This document shows, piece after piece, positions 59,187 through 64,000 of a stretch of 64,000 bases of DNA (the first letter of the stretch is position 1; each line of letters begins with the position of its first letter). Both the position numbers and the translations under genes were made by a program. Under the pieces are notes generated by a model. That model did not search any database. It saw only the letters and a list, made by a program, of their open reading frames with translations, and was not told where the DNA came from. Origin of the DNA: a halophilic archaeon SHRA6 (GTDB taxonomy: Archaea > Halobacteriota > Halobacteria > Halobacteriales > Haloferacaceae); the NCBI GenBank assembly GCA_005239175.1, contig SOPS01000004.1, forward strand, positions 496,001-560,000. Reading direction: 5' to 3'.

Positions 59187-60371
59187 TTACGGCTCCGTCG
59201 GAACCTCGATCTCGCCGTCGATAATCTCCTGGCGAGCGGTCGCAACTGCGTCTTTGACGTCTTGGGAGATCTCGTCGCCGAGTTCGTCGCCGTAGACAAC
59301 TCCAACACCCTCTTCTTCGAGGCCGAGTGTGACGGCCGAGCCGCCCTGGAAGCTCCCCTCGATCGTGTTCTGGATCGACTCGTACACCGGCGTTTCGACG
59401 AGCTTGACCATGCTCGCGAGGATGACGTCCGCAAAGTCTGGTTCGGTGATCGACTGATCGGAGTCGACGCCGATCGCGAACCGCCCTTCGTCGTCTGCAG
59501 CCTGGAAGACGCCGACACCAGTTCCGCCAGAGGCGTGATAAACAATGTCCGCACCGTCGTCGTACATCGATAGTGCCGCCTCCCGGCCGGCGCTCGGATC
59601 GTTGAACGACCCGGTGTACGTCGAGGTGGATTCGACGTCACCGTCGGCGTACTCGACACCCGCCTCGAAGCCGGCCTGGAACGTCCGGATAAGCGGGGCA
59701 TCGACACCGCCAACGAAGCCGACGAGTGACTCGTCGGTGTTCGTCGATCGCTCGTCGTCATCAGAGCCAACAGAGAGATCCGTCTGGGTGAGTTGCGCGG
59801 CGAGATAGCCGACGAGGAACGAACCCTCGTTCTCACGGAACAGGTAGTTCGCAACGTTGTCCGCGTCTTCGACAACCGCATCGACGATCATGAACTGCTG
59901 ATCGGGGTAATCCGCAGAGGTCTCCGTCAGCGCGTCCTGTTGTGCGAAGCCAATACAGGTGATGAGGTCGTAGCTGCCGTCCTCAGCGAACTGCCGCTGG
60001 AACTGGCTGAATTCGCCGGTGTCGTTCGGCTCAACTTCGTTGTACTCGATGTTGAAATCCTCATCGGCTGCCAAGAGCCCCCGTTGTGCGGCGTCGTTGA
60101 ACGAGTTGTCGCCAAGGCCTGCCTCGGCGTACACCATCCCAATGTTGGCGTCGATGTCATCTCCGTTGCCATTGCCATCGTCGCCGTTGCCGTTTCCGTC
60201 ATCACCGTTACCGTTACCGTCGTCACCGTTGCCATTCCCACCGTTGCCGTTGCCATCGTCGCCGTTACCGCCGTTCCCATCTGATGGGCCGCCGGTACAG
60301 CCAGCCAAGCCCGCAATACCTGCGATTCCTGCTCCCTTGATAATGGTCCGCCGATCGATATTTCTGGACAT
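59187..60371 (-). CDS. BMP-family substrate-binding lipoprotein
   Basis: The 394-residue binding protein has a Tat signal (NIDRRTIIKGAG), lipobox LAGC, a tether of repeated Gly-Asn-Gly-Asp-Asp units (about residues 28-68), then IGMVYAEAGLGDNSFNDAAQRG, the BMP (PnrA/TmpC) start, and AQQDALTETSADYPDQQFMIVD, VGFVGGVDAPLIRTFQAGFEAG and HASGGTGVGVFQAA. Known ligands of the family are purine nucleosides or riboflavin-type compounds. It is the first gene of the importer operon; a 149-bp gap separates it from the ATPase gene. Confidence 0.93.
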   Translation of the reverse strand: MSRNIDRRTIIKGAGIAGIAGLAGCTGGPSDGNGGNGDDGNGNGGNGNGDDGNGNGDDGNGNGDDGNGNGDDIDANIGMVYAEAGLGDNSFNDAAQRGLLAADEDFNIEYNEVEPNDTGEFSQFQRQFAEDGSYDLITCIGFAQQDALTETSADYPDQQFMIVDAVVEDADNVANYLFRENEGSFLVGYLAAQLTQTDLSVGSDDDERSTNTDESLVGFVGGVDAPLIRTFQAGFEAGVEYADGDVESTSTYTGSFNDPSAGREAALSMYDDGADIVYHASGGTGVGVFQAADDEGRFAIGVDSDQSITEPDFADVILASMVKLVETPVYESIQNTIEGSFQGGSAVTLGLEEEGVGVVYGDELGDEISQDVKDAVATARQEIIDGEIEVPTEP

Positions 60372-60429
60372 CTATGTACGTATGATTGAGCATCGGTGTA
60401 TAAATTCGTCGGTTACGTGCGTATTACAG

Positions 60430-60837
60430 TTAGTACGGAGATATCAGGGCTGACAGATTTGGCGCCCCCGAATCTTTGGATGGTGAGTCAAGCAGTGTTT
60501 CGGCCAGCCGATCGGCGACTCCTTTACTCACACTCCCCACAACGGAGAGTGCTTCATATTCAGGCGACTCAAGAGCGAGCACCTCGTCAAAAAACCGGAC
60601 TAACACCAGGTAGGTCTCGTATTCTGTCTCGGCGATCGCAGTTCCCTCGCAGGTGAGTGTGGCACCCTCATACGGCTCACTTGTGACGAGTCCTGCCGAT
60701 TCGAGCCGCTGGATCGTTTGGGTAACCGCTGGGGGCGATTTGTCCAACAGATCGGCGATCACACCCGGTGGGACAGGTGATCCCGCGTCCGCCTCGTAGA
60801 GGTACATTGCGAGGAGATATGTTTCACGCTCGGTCAT
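60430..60837 (-). CDS. DtxR/MntR-family regulator without histidines
   Basis: The 135-residue protein has the DtxR wHTH (YLLAMYLYEADAGSPVPPGVIADLLDKSPPAVTQTIQRLESAGLV) and dimerisation helices (FFDEVLALESPEYEALSVVGSVSKGVADRLAETLL). The metal ligands of the family are missing: the ELEH-type block is LSVVGS and there is no histidine anywhere. It has one Cys (LTCEG). Either it responds to something other than a metal ion or it has lost ligand control. It follows the FAD protein gene by 6 bp and shares its promoter, which carries a DtxR-type box. Confidence 0.8.
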   Translation of the reverse strand: MTERETYLLAMYLYEADAGSPVPPGVIADLLDKSPPAVTQTIQRLESAGLVTSEPYEGATLTCEGTAIAETEYETYLVLVRFFDEVLALESPEYEALSVVGSVSKGVADRLAETLLDSPSKDSGAPNLSALISPY

Positions 60838-60843
60838 TGATCG

Positions 60844-61578
60844 CTACCGATCGAGACTTGGATGTGTCTCCTGCTCGTCGGGATGTGGCTCCCCGAAGCG
60901 GGCCTGCATTGTCTCGATCGACTCGGCTTCTCGGCTCCGCCGTTCGTCCGCGTCGATCTCTTCACACCCGGGCGGAAGGTCTCGTCCACGGTCGGTGAAG
61001 TACCCCGCAGGAGTGACCCAGTCGTGATAGAACGGCCGCTCGTGGTCCTCAAGGATCGTCACCGCCACCTCCGCGCCGTGGCCCGCACAGACGATCGCCT
61101 GATGGGGTTTTTCGGCCAGCCGACCGGCGGCATACAACCCGTCGACGCCAGTTCGCCCCCGTTCGTCGACATCAACGAACGCCTTCCCACGATCGATAAT
61201 CCCGAGGCCCTCGATCGTGTCGAGGTAGCCAATCTCGTTTTTTGTCGCTGCGACAACGTAGCGGCTCTGTATTCGATCGCCGGCGTCGGTTTCAATCTCG
61301 AACCCCGCCTCGGTCTGCGCTACGGCCCTCACAGTTGCCTCAATGTGATCTGCACCGGCGCGATCGGCCTGTTCGGCCATGAGATCCAACAGCTGACGGG
61401 CGTTGACGCCCGCCGGAAATCCGGGGAAGTTCTCTAGATGTGCGTTCCGCCGGAGGATCGACTCGCCCGAATCGACCACGAGCGTGTCCAGCCCGTGTCG
61501 GGCGGTAAACGTCGCCGCCGAGAGTCCGGCGACTCCGCCCCCGATCACGACGATGTCCGATAGTACCGTGTTTTCCAT
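60844..61578 (-). CDS. FAD protein resembling thioredoxin reductase without the NADPH domain
   Basis: The 244-residue protein has IVVIGGGVAGLSAATFTARHGLDTLVVDSG (FAD) and, about 100 residues later, DVDERGRTGVDGLYAAGRLAEKPHQAIVCAGHGAEVA, the second FAD-binding part of thioredoxin reductase. In TrxR the NADPH domain with its CxxC lies between these parts; here they are joined after VVAATKNEIGYLDTIEGLG and no CxxC exists. A 45-residue C-terminal tail is acidic and unique. It starts 5 bp after the DtxR-type box. The electron donor must be something other than NADPH bound in the usual way. Confidence 0.8.
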   Translation of the reverse strand: MENTVLSDIVVIGGGVAGLSAATFTARHGLDTLVVDSGESILRRNAHLENFPGFPAGVNARQLLDLMAEQADRAGADHIEATVRAVAQTEAGFEIETDAGDRIQSRYVVAATKNEIGYLDTIEGLGIIDRGKAFVDVDERGRTGVDGLYAAGRLAEKPHQAIVCAGHGAEVAVTILEDHERPFYHDWVTPAGYFTDRGRDLPPGCEEIDADERRSREAESIETMQARFGEPHPDEQETHPSLDR

Positions 61579-61582
61579 GTTT

Positions 61583-61596
61583 TTAGGCTAACCTAA
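61583..61596. promoter_or_regulatory. DtxR/IdeR-type iron box
   Basis: TTAGGCTAACCTAA is a near-perfect inverted repeat (TTAGG-CTAA-CCTAA) that contains the half-sites of the DtxR/IdeR consensus TTAGGTTAGSCTAACCTAA. It ends 5 bases before the ATG of the FAD protein and should cover its transcription start, so a bound regulator would repress the FAD protein/DtxR operon. Confidence 0.75.
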
Positions 61597-61688
61597 ATAG
61601 CAATAGTTCCATCGGTTGCGTATACTTCGATGAAGCGCTCAACAGAGGGAACACAGATGGGCGGCCGCGATCGATCGCTCTTTCAGCG

Positions 61689-63050
61689 CTACTGGACTGC
61701 TTCGTGGATATCTGCCTCAGCGGCCTCGACGAGATTGTCGACGTCGTCGCTTTCAGCGTACAGTCGCACGTACGGTTCGGTCCCGCTTGGACGGACCAGT
61801 AGCCACGAGCCATCGGCAAACGAGAGTCGGACGCCGTGGTCGGTTGATACGGAAGCGTCGGGAAACGTCTCAGGGAGTGTCGTTTCGAGTGTGTCCATCA
61901 CGTCTGCTTTCTGTTCATCCGGACAGTCGACACTGACCTTTCGATAGGGCCGTTCGGCGATCGGCTCCCGGAGGGCGTCGAGTCCGGATTCAGCAATGAG
62001 GCGAGTCAGTACGGCCGCGCTGGTCACGCCGTCGATCCAGCCACTGAACGCGGTATGGATGTGCTTCCACGGCTCGGCCGCGAAAACGACGTCGCCGCCG
62101 TCGGCTTCCGCCGCAGCGATTCCTTCGTGCAGTGCGCCAAGTCGGACTCGTTCGACGCGCCCGCCGGCGGCCTCAACGCGCTCGTCGATCCGACCGGAGG
62201 CGTTCGGGGTCGTGACGACGACTGGATCGGCCACGTCGATCGCCCGGGTGTAGTGTTCGGCAAGAATCGCGAGAACAGTATCCTCGTGGACGACTTCGCC
62301 GTCGCGTTCGACGACGACGATCCGATCGGCGTCGCCATCGTGGGCGATCCCCAGATCGGCATCACCGTCGGCGACGAACGCCCGCAGATCGCCAAGCGTC
62401 TCTGGAGTCGGCTTGCTCGGCCGGCCGGGGAAGTGCCCGTCGACGTTGCCGTTGAGGGTGACCACGTGTGCGCCCTGCTCACGAAGGACGGGTGGCGTTC
62501 CGAGTGCGCCCATCCCGTTGCCACAGTCGACGGCGATTTTCAGCCCATCTGCGGCCGCGCCGAACCGCTCGGCGTAGCCGGCGACGGCCGATCGATACGC
62601 GTAGAGTGGCTCACCGGTCGTCGTTGACTCCCACAGGTCCCAGTTGGCAGGGGCTGGCGGCTCCTCGACAGCCGCCTCGATCGCTGACTCGATCGAGCGG
62701 TCGACCTCAACCCCGTCTCGAAACACTTTGATCCCGTTGTCCGTCGGCGGGTTGTGTGAGGCGGTGAGCATGATCCCAGTCCGTCCTCGAGAGGCGAACG
62801 CGAGCGCTGGCGTTGGCAATACCCCGACCCGCTCTGCGGGGACACCCGCTGAGAGTACACCCGCTTCGACCGCTGCGGCGAGCGCCGGCCCAGTCACCCG
62901 GCCGTCTCGGCCGATCGCCACAGTTCGATCATCAACGTCGAACTTCTTGCGAACGAGTGTCCCCACGGCGCGACCGATCGACTGCGCCAATTCGGGAGTA
63001 ACCCGCGATTGGGCGTCGCCTCTGATCCCCGCAGTTCCGAACAGCTCCAT
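61689..63050 (-). CDS. glmM: Phosphoglucosamine mutase / phosphomannomutase family protein
   Basis: The 453-residue alpha-D-phosphohexomutase has N-terminal FGTAGIRGDAQSRVTPELA, the phosphoserine loop LTASHNPPTDNGIK, Mg2+ site AHDGDADRIVVV, sugar-binding FAAEPWKHIHTAF (where GEqSGH is typical) and C-terminal phosphate-binding RPSGTEPYVR. It interconverts hexosamine or mannose 1- and 6-phosphates for glycan synthesis. The sugar loop differs from E. coli GlmM, so substrate preference is open. Its stop is 111 bp from the FAD protein start. Confidence 0.88.
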   Translation of the reverse strand: MELFGTAGIRGDAQSRVTPELAQSIGRAVGTLVRKKFDVDDRTVAIGRDGRVTGPALAAAVEAGVLSAGVPAERVGVLPTPALAFASRGRTGIMLTASHNPPTDNGIKVFRDGVEVDRSIESAIEAAVEEPPAPANWDLWESTTTGEPLYAYRSAVAGYAERFGAAADGLKIAVDCGNGMGALGTPPVLREQGAHVVTLNGNVDGHFPGRPSKPTPETLGDLRAFVADGDADLGIAHDGDADRIVVVERDGEVVHEDTVLAILAEHYTRAIDVADPVVVTTPNASGRIDERVEAAGGRVERVRLGALHEGIAAAEADGGDVVFAAEPWKHIHTAFSGWIDGVTSAAVLTRLIAESGLDALREPIAERPYRKVSVDCPDEQKADVMDTLETTLPETFPDASVSTDHGVRLSFADGSWLLVRPSGTEPYVRLYAESDDVDNLVEAAEADIHEAVQ

Positions 63051-63163
63051 GATTCGCCTAACAGCGGCGATTGATTAGAACGTGCTGTTTTCGCGCCGAT
63101 CGTACACAGATAAAATCGGATACCGATCCCGTATTTTTGTACTCGGAGATCAATCAATCGCAT

Positions 63164-63442
63164 ATGAAAAACCGCGTTCGTGCGCACGTGTTCGTCTCAG
63201 GCACCGTCCAGGGAGTGTTCTACCGCGCGTCGACCCGCGATGCCGCTCGCGACGTTGAGGTCGATGGATGGGTGAAAAACCTGCCTGACGGCCGCGTTGA
63301 GGCGGTCTTCGAAGGCGATCGCAAGGCTGTCGAGTCGATGGTCGAGTGGTGTCACACCGGTAGCGAGCGGGCAAACGTCAACGACGTCGAGGTATCCTTC
63401 GAAGAGCCGGAAAAAATCGAAGGGTTCGAGATTCGGCGGTGA
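63164..63442 (+). CDS. Acylphosphatase
   Basis: The 92-residue protein has the catalytic motif VSGTVQGVFYRASTRDAA (active-site Arg and phosphate cradle) and, further on, VDGWVKNLPDGRVEAVFEGD with the catalytic Asn. It hydrolyses acyl phosphates. ATG 63164 is preferred since the extension to 63071 has no similarity. Confidence 0.95.
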   Translation: MKNRVRAHVFVSGTVQGVFYRASTRDAARDVEVDGWVKNLPDGRVEAVFEGDRKAVESMVEWCHTGSERANVNDVEVSFEEPEKIEGFEIRR

Positions 63443-63450
63443 GGACGACA

Positions 63451-63525
63451 GTCGATCGACACCGCCATGAGGAGAATGGTCGATCGACACCGCCATGAAG
63501 AGTATGGTCGATCGACACCGCCAGT
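63451..63525. repeat. 28-bp tandem repeat between convergent genes
   Basis: Copies start at 63451, 63479 and 63507: GTCGATCGACACCGCCATGA then (G/A)(G)AG(A/T)ATG; the third is truncated. It fills the gap between acylphosphatase and the convergent LivF-like gene. No spacer, so not CRISPR. Confidence 0.9.
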
Positions 63526-63532
63526 GAGAAGC

Positions 63533-64000
63533 TCACCCACCGAGGTACAGCTTCGAAACCTCGGGGTTATCAAGCAGCTCGTCGGCGACGTCCTCATAGC
63601 GAACGGTTCCCTGATCGAGCACGTAGCCGCGATCGGAGATCGACAATCCCTCACGGGCATTCTGTTCGACCATCAGGATTGAGGTCCCGAGATCGTTGAC
63701 CGTCCTGACGTTTTTAAACACGTCCTCGACGATAGACGGCGCGAGCCCTGCGCTCGGTTCGTCGATGAGAAGCACATCTGGCTCCATCATAAGCGCCCGT
63801 GAGAACGCGAGCACCTGCCGTTGGCCCCCAGAGAGGGTCCGTGCCTTTGCAGCCCGCTTCTCTTCGAGAATTGGGAAGCGATCGTACAGTTCCGCGATTC
63901 GATCGTCGACGCCGTCCTCGCGGGCGACGCCGCCCATCTGGAGGTTCTCTTCGATCGACAGCGACGGAAACACGTTGTCCGTCTGGGGAACGTAGCCGAC
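63533..64000 (-). CDS. ABC transporter ATP-binding protein, LivF-like (3' part; runs off the right edge)
   Basis: The open frame continues from 64000 leftward for 156 codons to its stop at 63533. It starts in GYVPQTDNVFPSLSIEENL, the LivF hallmark, then TLSGGQRQVLAFSRALMMEPDVLLIDEPSAGLAP (signature and Walker B) and LMVEQNAREGL. Walker A is beyond the window. This is a second branched-chain-amino-acid-type importer, separate from that at 11-17 kb. Confidence 0.93.
   Translation of the reverse strand, partial: VGYVPQTDNVFPSLSIEENLQMGGVAREDGVDDRIAELYDRFPILEEKRAAKARTLSGGQRQVLAFSRALMMEPDVLLIDEPSAGLAPSIVEDVFKNVRTVNDLGTSILMVEQNAREGLSISDRGYVLDQGTVRYEDVADELLDNPEVSKLYLGG

Noticed and set aside
60140-60300. 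Glycine-Asn-Asp repeat in the BMP lipoprotein as a notable minisatellite
   Set aside because: Similar flexible tethers occur after the lipobox in many haloarchaeal lipoproteins, including the LivJ-like protein here; it has an obvious role as a spacer.

Overview
The window comes from a halophilic archaeon (class Halobacteria); the genus cannot be fixed from the sequence. The evidence is strongly acidic proteins, twin-arginine lipoproteins with Gly/Asn/Asp-rich tethers, an archaeal methionine adenosyltransferase, Dph2, a SAMP-type ubiquitin-like protein, ADP-forming acetate-CoA ligase, the semi-phosphorylative Entner-Doudoroff pair glucose dehydrogenase/GfcR, and many start codons lying 25-30 bases behind a TATA-like element, as expected for leaderless transcripts. 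The DNA is saturated with the palindrome CGATCG, like the HIP1 repeat of cyanobacteria. I see no rRNA, tRNA, CRISPR array or intact transposase.

Layout. 1-11 kb: the 5' part of a squalene/phytoene synthase, acyl-CoA dehydrogenase, methyltransferase, aldo/keto reductase, Fe-S photolyase homologue, SAMP, an acetamidase with an inserted zinc ribbon, CspA, an alpha/beta hydrolase, an acyl-CoA synthetase and an HTH-10 regulator. 11.3-18.2 kb: a tight operon for a branched-chain-amino-acid-type ABC importer ending in a KAS III-like condensing enzyme, facing a MaoC hydratase; with the ligase and dehydrogenase this looks like uptake and CoA-dependent use of an organic acid. 18.3-21.9 kb: a copper module (CopA, Lrp-TRASH regulator, HMA chaperone) sharing a 13-bp promoter motif. 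22-30 kb: TIGR00725 protein, Dph2, membrane proteins, esterase, Ca2+/Na+ antiporter-like protein, YlbF protein, a RecA-fold protein without a P-loop, and a SlyD-like FKBP.

30.2-33.2 kb is accessory in character: an SdpA/DUF5819-like and an HTTM (SdpB-like) gene overlap, the latter carrying a ruined thiol-oxidoreductase domain, and converge on a secreted ferritin-like protein. CGATCG is much rarer here. 33.4-44.8 kb: CYTH protein, methionine adenosyltransferase, monothiol glutaredoxin, gfcR-gdh, NRDE protein, a KDPG-aldolase/DapA-type enzyme, and acetate-CoA ligase with a Pta-like partner. 44.9-48.4 kb: a ZnuABC-type metal importer and a YbaK protein. 48.5-55 kb: mostly small housekeeping genes, plus a DUF5787-type protein that I read as an Fe-S PD-(D/E)XK nuclease.

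55.1-60.4 kb: a complete BMP-type (nucleoside/sugar) ABC importer. 60.4-61.6 kb: a two-gene unit behind a DtxR-type box: a FAD protein that is a thioredoxin reductase lacking its NADPH domain, and a DtxR-family regulator without a single histidine. The window closes with GlmM/phosphomannomutase, acylphosphatase and the 3' part of a second LivF. Five short tandem repeats (28, 28, 32, 33 and 39 bp) lie in the window; four are intergenic and one is inside livM.
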